The position numbers and the translations under genes were made by a program. Source: Prosapia bicincta (taxonomy: Eukaryota > Arthropoda > Insecta > Hemiptera > Cercopidae). From it: a stretch of DNA of 64,000 nt. Positions 54,041 to 64,000 of this stretch are shown here, piece after piece (positions within the stretch are counted from its first letter, which is position 1; every line of letters begins with the position of its first letter). A model generated the notes under the pieces. It had not been told where the DNA came from. It worked only from the letters and a program-made list of their open reading frames with translations, and did no database searches. Where the stretch lies: contig JBAIZL010000008.1 in the NCBI GenBank assembly GCA_036971475.1, positions 33,490,586 to 33,554,585 of the forward strand. Direction: 5' to 3'.

Positions 54041-54202
54041 TTGATATTTAACGTTATCCATTGTTTTTCCGTTGCACTGACTTTAGAGTGATTCGACAAT
54101 GGTCAAGTGACCGAAAGGTGCCTTATCACTCAAGGTAAAATTATTGCACTTAATGGTGGATAAAATTACTTACAATAGTAATATATTAACTTCATATATA
54201 TA
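54040..54202 (+). mobile_element. PLE-D solo terminal repeat
   Basis: TTCTTGATATTTAACGTTAT, then CCGTTGCACTGACTT, the hammerhead-like motif, and GCACTTAATGGTGGATAAAA to ATATATTAACTTCA. It shows the uninterrupted order that is folded back in the copies at 25 and 52 kb. TA repeats lie at both ends. Confidence 0.8.
54086..54131 (+). ncRNA. Variant hammerhead motif, PLE-D, best copy (U3-A8 core)
   Basis: GAGTGAT; core TCGACAA plus T; GGTC, loop AAGT, GACC; GAA; AGGTGCCT; T; ATCACTC. Stem I is seven perfect pairs, stem II four, and stem III is palindromic except at its central T-G. G5, A6, A9, G12, A13 and A14 are all canonical; only 3 and 8 (and pyrimidine 4) differ from CUGANGA. Confidence 0.6.
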
Positions 54203-56664
54203 TTGATATCATTTTCAAAAAGATTTTTAATCATAATTTTTTAGTTTTAAATTTTTACATTAAATTTAAAATCAATAATCTAAAAAAACTGACTATTACA
54301 CAGCAAAAATCACATTTCTTACCTTTGACAATTGAATGAAAAATTATTTTTCATTTCCATCAGCTACTTTGTTCATACAATTTTTTAATTTATATCCTTT
54401 GAGCTTTTATTAGTGAAATAAAAAATCTCTTGTAATTTAGTCCAATTTGATTAATTATTTATTCTACATCTAAACAGGTGATTGTCCAGTGTGTGTGCTT
54501 GTAAACATGTCACAAGTGAGTAAGTGATGGATGGATTTCTAAATATTTTGTGTATAGAACTAGAGTATAAAGATATTCTCTTTTATCTAAAAGTTTATTT
54601 ATACTGTATATAGACATAGCTGTGAACTATAAATGTGACCTTCCCAATGTAGTATGGTGTCAGATGCTAATGACTTGGATCCAATATCACATTTATGATG
54701 TCATCAATGGCAGCCACTATTGATGACGAAAACCAATTTGATTCATGTCTTCGATTATGGTCAAAAAATTTAATTAAATTTACAAACAATTATAATTTAT
54801 TTTCTAGGTGTACAATGGATCCTATATAAGACACACTCATCGTGTTAAATAATTGTAGAATAAGAGGAATGTAGGAGAGGGCCCAAAAATTACTCAACTA
54901 TTCATCTACACAGTAAAAATTCCTTTCAATTAATCTCAATTCACTAAATATAAATATTTTTTTATTATTTATTGTTAATAAATGTATGACTTTAATATTA
55001 CAATATACAATAAATTATGCTCAGTAGCAGAAATATATATTTTAAAATTCAACAAACATAACACATTTCTGTTTAAACCAATTAAACATTGTTTGAGTAA
55101 TAAATTATTCAATAAATTTTCTGAAAACAAACATTTCTACACAAGATAAACAACAAGACATTTTACCACCACAAAGTCATAACAAAATAGAGATTCATAA
55201 ACTGTAAATTTCATTTCCACTGTGAGTGATAATACTATAACACTTGTTTAATAGCGACTGTAAACTAATAGTGTAATATCAACTTGCAAAATATGAATGT
55301 CAGATAGCAAGATACCCTATTAGTTGTTCTCTTATTCAGTTAACATTTCCTTAGGGAAATGTTTAATATGTTTCCTATACCATTATGTTTCCATAACAGG
55401 AGCAGACTGTTATGAATTAAATTTAATAAGGAAATAAAAACCTAATATCACAATCGTTATTTTGTGTTAGTTGCTGAAACCTTCTTTGGATGTTAACTTC
55501 AACAACTTGTAGATGATCAGCAAATATATAAAACTATTCATGTGCTTTAGCAGTGAGATTTTATTCCTTGTAACACAGCGTTTGAATTTCAAGTGACAAA
55601 ACAAATTTTTTGACTAGAAAGAAATACTCTCTCTCATTTTCAGATGAGTGATGATTTTTTAAAAGTTACCAAGTGAACTGACAATAATGTTGACCAAAAG
55701 TAACACTAGTATAACGTGAACCCTGAAAAATAAATAAAATACCTTAAAAACAAAGAATAAACCTAATTACAAATTCAAAAAAATTACACTGCATTAATAC
55801 TTTCAATACTGGCTATAAAATACCGCAAACTCTTGTTTTCTCTGATGCAGGCAAAAAAAATAACTTGTTTATTTAGTTATACAACACCTTAAAGAATTGA
55901 AAAAATGTTTTGAAACAAGTACGACATGATATTTCAAACAACTTGTATAAACAAAACAGTAACAAACTACAATGTTCAAACAAAACTGTCTGAGTTCATT
56001 TTGACTTAAATTTGAAAACTGTTTAATAGTAACAAGTTTTCCTTAAAGACTTCAGTAATAAATGTCAAGACTGTACAAATATTTAGTATTGTTTTAAAAA
56101 AACTGAAAATATCACATTAGGCTTTGCTTAAATTGTACTCAAATGGCTTAGAGCCATAATAATAATTATATCATGCTACTACCATTATCGTATGTAGTTA
56201 ATCTACATATCAATATAACATAAATAAAATTAACGTTCAATATACATTTAAAAATAAGAATAAAAAATTTACCACTATGGTGATGTAGTTTTTGAAATTT
56301 GTGACATTAAAATAACAAGAAATATGTACATATACATTACAAATATATTTTGGTTAAAATATGAGATTGAAATTGGTGTTCAAACTATAGTCACTATAAT
56401 GGAGAGAATAAAACTTATTTAAAACTAGTCTGTGTTAAAAACAATGCTAGTACAAAGAATTATTATTTGCAACTGTATCAGAACATTGGTATCAATTATT
56501 TGGTATTTAACATCTGTCGTTTCCAGTTAAGATGCTAAGGTCAGTAATTCGATAATATATAAATTATAAATAATTTGTAATTTAATTACAAATTTAGTTT
56601 ACTTATAAATCAATAATATATAATTTAGTTTTTAGTTATTTAGAGCTTAGCTAGTGAGAACTAT
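54203..56664. other. No feature recognised
   Basis: About 2.5 kb of AT-rich DNA without recognisable coding sequence or repeats. Confidence 0.4.
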
Positions 56665-56730
56665 TCACATAGGTAAAAGTTAAAGTAGTGTACTCAAATC
56701 TCACAAAAATTAGTCTTTAATAAGAACACA

Positions 56731-56773
56731 AAACAAACTAGTTTCAGCGACGAAGTCGCCTTCCTCAGTGGAC
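56731..56773 (-). ncRNA. Hammerhead motif, PLE-G, left repeat, stem I weak
   Basis: Minus strand: GTCCA; CTGAGGA plus A; GGCGAC, TTC, GTCGCT; GAA; ACTAGT; T; TGTTT. The core is canonical but only the two innermost stem I pairs can form. Confidence 0.6.
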
Positions 56774-57239
56774 GCTTGGGAGACTTGGTTTATTAATAAA
56801 TTTCATGATGTCTCAGTTAATAATGAGTCGGGCCCAGTCCAGGGTTCCTCGCTTCTATTTCCGAATTCTGTGTTGTTCCAATAGGCATGTGATTAAACTG
56901 TTATTGTATTGTCATTGTTATTATTTTTAAAATTAATGTACGTGTTATAGTAATCATTTATTATTTTGCTACTGTCACTTTGTTTAATTATATAGTAGTG
57001 TTGATGTTTTGTTTATTTGTCTTGTCTTTGTTTTCAATTATGTATTAATTAGATTTTAGGGTATTATGTTTAGCTGGTATTTTATATAATTTATGATTGT
57101 TTTTTTTTTTTTTTAACTGTTTAGGCTGTATTTTGGTATTTTCTATTCATGATAGTGTGATATAAAGGGGGGTTGAGTAGAACCAAAAACTTTTTTAATA
57201 ATAGCAATTTTGTAAAATTTTAAATGAAATAAATAAATA

Positions 57240-57302
<63 letters not shown>

Positions 57303-57405
57303 GTAAATGGGTTTGTAATAGATTAGTTTTATTGCTTGACTGTATTTTTATCTTGTTTGTTTTAGTTGATTTGTACACTAGCTTGACAATATGTTAGTAG
57401 TAGCC

Positions 57406-57448
57406 AAGCACTGAGGAAGGCGACTTCGTCGCTGAAACTAGTTTGTTT
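57406..57448 (+). ncRNA. Hammerhead ribozyme motif, PLE-G
   Basis: AAGCA; core CTGAGGA plus A; GGCGAC, loop TTC, GTCGCT; GAA; palindromic stem III ACTAGT; cleavage base T; TGTTT. Stem I is five pairs with one G-U, and stem II six with one G-U. Confidence 0.78.
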
Positions 57449-57520
57449 TGTGTTCTTATTAAAGACTAATTTTTGTGAGATTTGAGTACACTACTTTAAC
57501 TTTTACCTACGTATATAATT

Positions 57521-58006
57521 TAGTCACATATGTAAAATAATATTTTATTTTATAAGCTGTTTTAGTGGAATATAAAACAAATTTAATCATGAATATGATC
57601 ACAGAAAATAAGTTACTTCGCAAATACAGAATCTACTTTTGTTTACCACTTGAAAATCTTTTATTTCCTCTAATTAATTATTTAGAGTCATTGATTTTAA
57701 ACACCTATTGTATGCTGCTACTAGTCAGACATTGATACTCTGGCTTTGTGTCTAACTATACTTAGCGTTGGTAAATAAACCAATTGCCAAAACTCTGATA
57801 CTACTGTAAAAATTTGAATAAATCAAATTCTTAAAATTAAACCACTGATACTTTATCAGAAAACAATGATCTAACATAGTAAATAATATAAATTAAACTT
57901 ATTGTATTACTGTTTTGGAATGAATTACAGCGGTCATTATAAATGGTTTAAAGTCTTCAAGGAATTTATAACTATGATGAAACGCCAATGTTGCAAAAAC
58001 CGGAGT
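57521..58006. other. Probable 3' untranslated and intergenic sequence
   Basis: Lies downstream (minus strand) of the stop codon at 58007. No clean AATAAA was seen close to the stop. Confidence 0.3.
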
Positions 58007-58116
58007 CTAGTTCTTTGCTTTAGAAAGATCACCCATGATTATTTCTGCTTCGGAATCTGAATTATAATTTTCATTATCACTACTGTCATAATATGGTGTT
58101 GCAGCTACTGTTGTTC
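58007..58116 (-). CDS. Terminal exon of an unidentified membrane protein
   Basis: The acceptor is TTTAATTTCAG (58118-58117 is AG). The first two bases complete a split Gly codon with the exon at 62531. The peptide then reads TTVAATPYYDSSDNENYNSD and SEAEIIMGDLSKAKN to a TAG at 58009-58007. It is a cytosolic-type tail: acidic and Ser-rich (casein kinase 2-like sites) with EAEII resembling a sorting dileucine. The phase match to the upstream exon is exact. I do not recognise the family. Confidence 0.65.
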
Positions 58117-59379
58117 CTGAAATTAAAATGTATAAATGAAACATTAATTAAATTAATACTGAATTTATGTAGAGATGAAATGTTTGTTAACATACTTCAA
58201 AAAAGGAGATTTTGTATTCGATCTGTATGTTTTTTTTAATGTTTGTTCCATGATAATTTTGGAAGTATTGAACTGAACAAAGTGATTTTGATTGCAAATG
58301 AAAGAAGAAACCTTCTCGGTAGTCCCAATATAGTTACATCCCAATCCATCTGATTTGGAGACAATAATATGTTGTTTTAAATTGAAAAATAACATTTTTT
58401 TTGGAGTGAATTATTTTTCACAAGGATTATGAAGTATAGGTTACTAATAAGCAAAATAAACAATCACAGCATTTATTTTATACAGTATTTTACCACACAT
58501 AAAAAATAAGTATACAACGAATAGGTTTTTTAAAAATTTCTTGATTGAGAAAGCTGCTTAGAACGAGCATCATCAGATTTTAAAAAAAGACCCAAATATA
58601 TAATTTTTACTTACTAAAAAGTAAAAAATAATTCTCTAATAACAAAAACATAATTTATCATAAGCCCATTACCCACAAAATTTTGAAGTCGGTGCCACAA
58701 TCATACCTTGAACCTGCTAATCCATCAACACTACTCCCAAAAACTCCGAAACAATCAACTTTTTGACTGATTGATTTCCCATGATTAATTATAGCAAACC
58801 ATAGTCTTCTCACAAAGCAAAAACTCTGTGTGTTCGATATTATGAGAGTATGCGAAATGACAGTTGATCTTTGTTTTAGGAAAAGACAGTACAATATTAG
58901 ATTTTGTCAGATAAAAAAATATGTGATTGCATATTTTTCACTCGGATATATAGATTTCGGGCGATTCAACCTTTTTTGAATGATTTACATGGCATATGAT
59001 TACTGTAGATGCTTATATATATAAGAGATATAATATACCTTTAATGAATGTCTTATATCTGTAGATATTTTTCTAAACATTTTAATTTTACTATAAAGAC
59101 ACATTATATTATTTAACAGTATTTTTTCTAATAATATGTAAGCAAATTATTTCTCTTATACATTTTTGCCTGTGTGTATATGAATGCAAAAAGCATAATA
59201 TATATTTTAAAGTATATATTCTCTTAACCGAAGCTTGAATTATAGAATTTTTTAAATAACTTTTTAGACAATAGTATGATGCATATCGACTCTTACAAAA
59301 AGACAGCTTTGATAATAGATTCTCAGTTTGAATGCTTATTAGTTTTTGTCTCATACATTCTTATTTTAACTGTTCATAC
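58117..59379. other. Intron of the membrane-protein gene, start part
   Basis: AT-rich. A minus-strand CTGATGATGCTCG near 58574-58560 resembles a hammerhead core, but no matching GAA and stem were found. An open frame at 58658-58894 is unexplained. Confidence 0.35.
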
Positions 59380-59520
59380 TAGTAAATTTTACAACAGAAA
59401 TATTAACATTATTTTGAACAAAAATCAAATCTTAATACCGACAAGACAGGCCTTTTCTATAAGATGGTACCCAGAAAAACCTAAAAAAAGGAAAAGAAAT
59501 TTCATTTAAAAACAGATTAA
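59380..59520 (+). pseudogene. pogo/Tigger-like transposase scrap
   Basis: LNTDKTGLFYKMVPRKT resembles the NADETGLFY...LP block around the first catalytic Asp, with Glu changed to Lys. A stop follows and then KKEKKFHLKTD. The neighbouring open frame 59545-59783 may be part of the same element, but I cannot align it. Confidence 0.5.
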
Positions 59521-60784
59521 AGTGAGCGGTGCCGAGTAAAAAAATGTCAATCTTGTATACCAAAATGTTGCTGATACCAAAAGAAGCAGTGCGTAATCTC
59601 ACTTGGAAGCATATAAAATCTAATCCTTGCAAATTAATGGAATATTATCAAAGTGATGAGCTGCTAAACAAACAACCAATGCAAAGACCAAGAAAGAAAC
59701 AAACAACCAAGACATCTAAGCAAAGCCCAAGGGATGTTGCATTGAGGCCAGAAAACCCCAGCCTACAAAGACAAACCACATGAATATGTTTCAAGAACTC
59801 TTGAATCAATATTTTGAAAGGACATACAATTTGAATCACAAGAATTGATATTAAATATAAAATTATGTATAGTTAGATAATGAGATCACAGAAAGTGTTA
59901 AATATCAATAGGGTGATTGAAAATAATAATGTTTTTAATAAGAGATATTAATGATTAGATTGCTAAATAAATTATACAGATTAACGGCTACAAAAAATTA
60001 TATATAACTATGTCAGTAAATAGAATAACAATAAGTTTTAGATTATATGTACAACTTCATTATAAGAGTTTAACATCCAATTTAATGGATTATAAGACTT
60101 CTGAAGGTTGTCCATTTTAATACAATGAAAAAAAATTTAAGTTATATTTGTAGAAGGTTAATAAAAATTATTTCAAATACATGATAATTTTATTTACAGT
60201 TATTAAAAATCAGTCAACACATTAACTGTGACTTTAGTAATATAAATTTTAATGACAGTTAAAAAATGTTTTTCGCTTACTTTTAAGTAAGAATATCTTC
60301 AGATTGACATTGAAATCGTTTTCAGGTTGTTTTACTAAACAGAAGTAATGTTCAAGTTAGTGACCCTTTGAACATGTTTAGGCAGCGTTTAGGTTTTGCA
60401 AATTTTTGTTTTAACAAAATGTTTATAATACTTAATGAATTATAATTAGAATTATTAGTAACATTTCTAATCTATTTACAGCTCTCTTGCATCTTTTTTT
60501 CAGGACAAAAGCCACTTGACAGAAGGTATAAGGGACTGTGTCAGCAACTGTCTAATCAACACTCTGGTGTTTCACTGTGGGAGTAAATTTCTAATTACAA
60601 AATTCAGAATTAAGGTAATTAAATAGGTAAGAAAACATTTTTTTTACATATATCAAGTAAAGTTCTTGTAATAAAGGATTTTAAAAAAAAACGTATGTTT
60701 ATTGAAAAGTCTGTTTTGAAATCTACGGCCGATTATATTTCCCTTCATTAGGCCCAAAGATTTTCCAGAACTGTAATACTAATA
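59521..60784. other. No feature recognised
   Basis: AT-rich intron sequence. Confidence 0.3.
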
Positions 60785-61204
60785 AGGTTGGGACATAAAA
60801 AAAAATGTATAGAAATATTGATATATCGGAAACATCGATATTTCGAGGTGAGAAATATAAAGAAAATAAAAATTTTTTGGTTATATCTTGATGTTAAATC
60901 AACCTGAAAATCATAGAACACAAATAGGTTTAATTTCAAAATTTTGATCATGTAAAAATTTTGTATTGTTCGGTTTAACCTCAATTTATACAAGTATAGT
61001 AAAAATAAATGCATATGAAATTGACAACAAATAATTTAATAAAGCGTTACACACCTGTTACTAACAGATGTTATTCTTATAAAATATGTTCAAAATAAAA
61101 TAAATTAAGTAGAGCAAGAATGTTCCATGTATCATACTTTCAAACTAAGTATTGAGTCGGTGTGAAATAGTTGATGGAGGGCAACAGTAGTCAATCAAAC
61201 CTTA

Positions 61205-61435
61205 GGAATGTCTAGGGGAAAATCTATCAATATTTGGAAGGATATTTCATCATCAAACTTATCCCTACATCAATTGGCTAGAAAATATCTGTCAGTTATT
61301 GGAACATCCGTTCTACCAGAGAGCCTTTTCTCGAAAGCTGGCGAGGTTTTATCTGAAGAAAGGAGCTGACTAAAATCAAATCATGCAACCTGCTGATATT
61401 CTTGAGCTCTCTGGAAAAAGATTCTAGGGCAAATA
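61205..61435 (+). pseudogene. hAT transposase C-terminal dimerisation domain
   Basis: INIWKDISSSNLSLHQLARK, YLSVIGTSVLPESLFSKAGE and VLSEERS, then a stop and LKSNHATC. This matches the LARKYLSIPATSVPSERLFSKAG block of hAT transposases. It is truncated. Confidence 0.85.
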
Positions 61436-61489
61436 ATTTTAATGTAAGTAAAATTACATTTCCCTTTAAATGGGAAATTTTAAAAAATT

Positions 61490-62085
61490 TTTTGTGCCGA
61501 TATATACTTCTTACTTCAGGCTTTCAGGATCAGGAGACGCCAACAACCCGATGTCCAAAATAAACAGCCGCAGCCAGTGCCCAGTAATCCCTGTTTGTCA
61601 GGATCTTATCCATGCACAAATCACGCCCTAGTTTTAATTTCAGTTTTTCTCTGTATTGGTTTGGCACGGTGCAGAGTAGCAATATATGATGCAAGATCTC
61701 TACTTTAGTGTGACATCTCTGGCATATTGCGCTATCGCTGAGGTTAAAGCGTTGGAGGTAGGCCTAAGTAACAATGTAGCCGGTTCGAGCAAGTGCTGCG
61801 AACCTAGTCGTGGATCTTGGGACATTACGATAAATGATAGGCTTGTACGTTCCCTCTGAATGTTAAATAATGATCTACCCGTAGGTTCCAATCTCCAGCG
61901 TTCAACCCACTTGTCTAGCTTTTTGTAGGCATTTGGCAAGCTAGAGTTTGGGAACTCCCACAGGTTTCATGAGAGACGAAAATTTAGCTATTTCATTTGC
62001 CTTCTCATTTCTGAATACACTGGAGTGATCAGGTATCCATTGGAGAGCAATATTCTTCTTGATAAATTTTTTCAAGATATATGTA
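61490..62085 (-). pseudogene. LINE fragment, RNase H end and C-terminal tail, inside the hAT element
   Basis: Minus strand: NIALQWIPDHSSVFRNEKAN then EIAKFSS (end of RNase H, with the last Asp changed to Asn), then KKLDKWVERWRLEPTGRSLF, and ICQRCHTKVEILHHILLLCT with the Cys/His motif. Higher GC than its surroundings. Frameshifted. Confidence 0.8.
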
Positions 62086-62181
62086 CCAATGATAATATAT
62101 TTTAATGGTAATATCTAGAAATCAATATTCACTGGTAGATTAATTGATAATATCGATATATTTTTTTTCAGGTCCCAACTC

Positions 62182-62530
62182 TAATTGCTAACACTCTATA
62201 TAATATGAAAATATTAGGATGTTTTCAATTATCTGTACAGTTTCATTATAATCAATATGGTAGTATCATAGCAGCTGTGGTCTCAATATGTTCATATAAC
62301 TGATTCTCTATTGTACGTTACTGATTTGGTTTTATAACTACTAATTAGACCTTCAATATAAAATTATTTCTAGCTTTTAACTGGAAATTCTTTTTATAAA
62401 ATGTCACAATTGGTGAATCACAGAATTGATTCAAAAACTTGCTCATGTATTTTGAAGGCTATGTTTTTATGAATAATATATTAAATATTAACTAAAACTA
62501 AATGTAATACAGATTAGGAACAAGAATCAC
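62182..62530. other. Intron sequence, no feature recognised
   Basis: AT-rich DNA downstream of the exon at 62531 on the minus strand. Confidence 0.35.
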
Positions 62531-62695
62531 CTCTTATTGGAGTATGGAATAACTCAGTCTCTTTTGCATCGTCATAAAAATATGAGGCCTTTTGTGGTAC
62601 CAAGGAAAAGCCAGATTTATCTACTTTCCACGGTTTATCTGTACAGGCCATGTAGCAACAAAGCCCAATGCCTAATGCCATCATACCTGCTATAC
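62531..62695 (-). CDS. Internal exon of an unidentified membrane protein (transmembrane segment)
   Basis: The acceptor is TATTTTTAG (62697-62696 is AG); the donor is AGAG followed by GTGATT. The 165 nt read without a stop: IAGMMALGIGLCCYMAC, a hydrophobic Cys-containing membrane helix, then TDKPWKVDKSGFSLVPQ, KASYFYDDAKETELFHTPI and R. It splices in phase (G plus GA gives Gly) to 58007-58116, leaving a 4.4-kb intron. Likely a single-pass protein whose C-terminus is cytosolic. Upstream exons lie beyond the window or were not recognised. The flanking splice sites and phase agreement argue for a real gene. Confidence 0.7.
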
Positions 62696-63126
<431 letters not shown>

Positions 63127-63369
63127 TATTGTAACACTTCTCTACCAGTTCAGTGTTCTATTTTCCCAGATTTCACACATACCCTGTATTAATTCTACCT
63201 CATTTTTTAATTTTTTTTCATAATAAAATCCTACGTGATTAAGATTTTACTGAAATTTAAGTGGACTGTTAGCAAAAAAATAAAACTAACCATATGAGAA
63301 CTAATCTTGGGCTTTACAAATAACTTTAATTATTTCTGGAATTTTGTAGTCCATTGCGTTTGGTAAATC

Positions 63370-63960
63370 TTATTAATCACTTAAACAGTAGTTTATGACT
63401 ATCCAAACTTTAAATTTAGTAAATTTGTTAAAACTTACTGAGACAGAACGTTTTCAATCGCTATGTGCCGATCTTCATCAATGTCTTCTGATTGGAGATG
63501 TTGGGTCAGGCGGTGACAGTTTTAAAGGTAGGTTTTCGATAGTATCGAAGAGTATGTGTGATTTGTATTGTGTTTGTTCGTTTAATATGTTTGTAATTTG
63601 TATTTTTGTGTGTCTGTAAATTTCATATTGTTCTAGTGTGTTGAGATGTAGTCCTTTTTTGTTGATGTGTAGAATTTCTAGGTTATGGTAAATGTCTGTG
63701 TATTTGTGTCCTGTATCTTTTATGTGGTTGTAAAATGTTGAGTTGGTGTTCTGTTTGTGCTTTTCCACTCTTTGTTTAAAGCTATAACCTGTTTGTCCAA
63801 TGTAGCATTTGTTACATTTGTCGCAGTTCAGTTTGTATACGCCTGGTGCTTGTAGTTTATCCTTGTTGTTGGTGTTGTGTTGTATTTTGTATTGTAACTT
63901 ATTATTAGTTTTGTATGCTATTTTGTATCCTATTTTTTGAATTTAATTATTTGTCAGCTG
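63370..63960 (-). mobile_element. PLE-C, nuclease part and terminal repeat
   Basis: The terminal repeat (63370-63477, minus sense) includes a decayed hammerhead at 63440-63488: core TTGATGA (C3 to T only), stem II GATCGG with GCGATT, GAA, AACGTT, C, TGTCT. Coding lies upstream of it. The 5' part runs toward or past the window end. Confidence 0.8.
63478..63950 (-). pseudogene. PLE-C GIY-YIG endonuclease, open frame
   Basis: Open from a stop near 63952 to the stop before 63478: IGYKIAYKTNNKLQYKIQHN, APGVYKLNCDKCNKCYIGQT, GYSFKQRVEKHKQNTN, HIKDTGHKYTDIYHNLEILH, LNTLEQYEIYRHTK and the C-terminal FDTIENLPLKLSPPDPTS. GIY (GVY), YIG, Arg and Glu positions are present. The RT part is separated by a stop, so the copy is dead as an element. 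Confidence 0.8.
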
Positions 63961-64000
63961 ATTCTGTCTTGATTTCACCATTGAATGATATTAGTGTTAT

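Larger units (their letters stand above)
56665..57520. mobile_element. PLE-G, inverted terminal repeats
   Basis: The 56670-56770 (minus sense) and 57408-57516 (plus sense) repeats match inversely, from GTAAAAGTTAAAGTAGTGTA at the outside to GAAGGCGACTTCG inside. The interior has a GC-richer piece at 56780-56880 that could be C-terminal coding in minus sense, then T-rich DNA and a (TA)n run at 57243-57298. Confidence 0.75.
60785..62181 (+). mobile_element. hAT element with a LINE fragment inside
   Basis: The left end TAAGGTTGGGAC and right end GTCCCAACTCTA are inverted, each with nearby ATATCGAT-type words (about 60822-60850 and 62095-62162). Flanks ACTAATAA and TCTAATTG are only loosely similar, so an 8-bp duplication is uncertain. 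A transposase scrap and an antisense LINE fragment lie between. Confidence 0.65.

Noticed and set aside
58555..58580. CTGATGATGCTCG on the minus strand as a further hammerhead
   Set aside because: No GAA and no second side of stem II or stem I at the needed distance.
58658..58894. 78-codon open frame on the minus strand with GSSVDGLAGSRYDCGT
   Set aside because: Could not be linked to any family or to the membrane-protein exons; left unannotated.

Overview
The window looks like AT-rich, gene-poor, repeat-dense nuclear DNA of an arthropod, most likely an insect. The evidence is spliced protein-coding exons with GT/AG borders, a mucolipin exon that reads like the insect protein, and arthropod-type transposons: mariner, piggyBac, Tigger/pogo, hAT, RNase H-bearing LINEs and many Penelope-like elements (PLEs). 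Nothing bacterial, plastid or viral was recognised.

Host genes are few and all on the minus strand. Positions 1264-1478 hold one exon of a TRPML/mucolipin channel. Two exons at 62531-62695 and 58007-58116 splice in phase and give the C-terminus of a membrane protein with an acidic cytosolic tail, which I cannot name. Almost everything between is transposon-derived or unrecognised AT-rich DNA.

The dominant content is PLEs of at least seven lineages, called here PLE-A to PLE-G (labels local to this annotation). PLE-A is the 8-kb composite at 31.7-39.8 kb plus copies at 19, 21, 28, 29, 42 and 47 kb. PLE-B is at 12, 37.9-39.4 and 51 kb, with a relative at 27 kb. PLE-C is at 16, 17, 43.8, 50 and 63 kb; PLE-D at 6.4-7.4, 25, 43, 52 and 54 kb; PLE-E at 25, 43 and 53 kb; PLE-F at 2.5-6.4, 14 and 53.7 kb; PLE-G at 56.7-57.5 kb. 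Several keep a GIY-YIG endonuclease domain or reverse transcriptase motifs. Most are decayed, many are head-to-head fold-backs, and many abut (TA)n arrays.

The most interesting signal is RNA. Every lineage has, in its terminal repeat, a compact motif that folds as a type I hammerhead ribozyme: stem I, an 8-nt core, a stem II hairpin, GAA, a self-complementary stem III of 4-8 nt, a cleavage-site base, and the stem I partner. PLE-B, C, E, F and G carry the textbook C-U-G-A-N-G-A core. PLE-A and PLE-D carry U-Y-G-A-C-A-A instead, which changes the C3-G8 pair of the catalytic core into U3-A8, a pairing-preserving double change. An 85-bp tandem array at 28.8-29.4 kb contains seven PLE-A motifs at exact spacing.

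Three tandem repeats grew inside PLEs: a 2.5-kb array of about 112 units of 22 bp at the junction of an inverted PLE-F copy (3584-6057), a 30-bp repeat made from GIY-YIG codons (21631-21890), and the 85-bp ribozyme array. The 31.7-39.8 kb region is a nested stack in which PLE-A is interrupted by a 4-kb LINE and separately by a PLE-B copy, each with visible target-site duplications.

All calls are from reading the sequence by eye. Family names rest on motif recognition; no database search was run.
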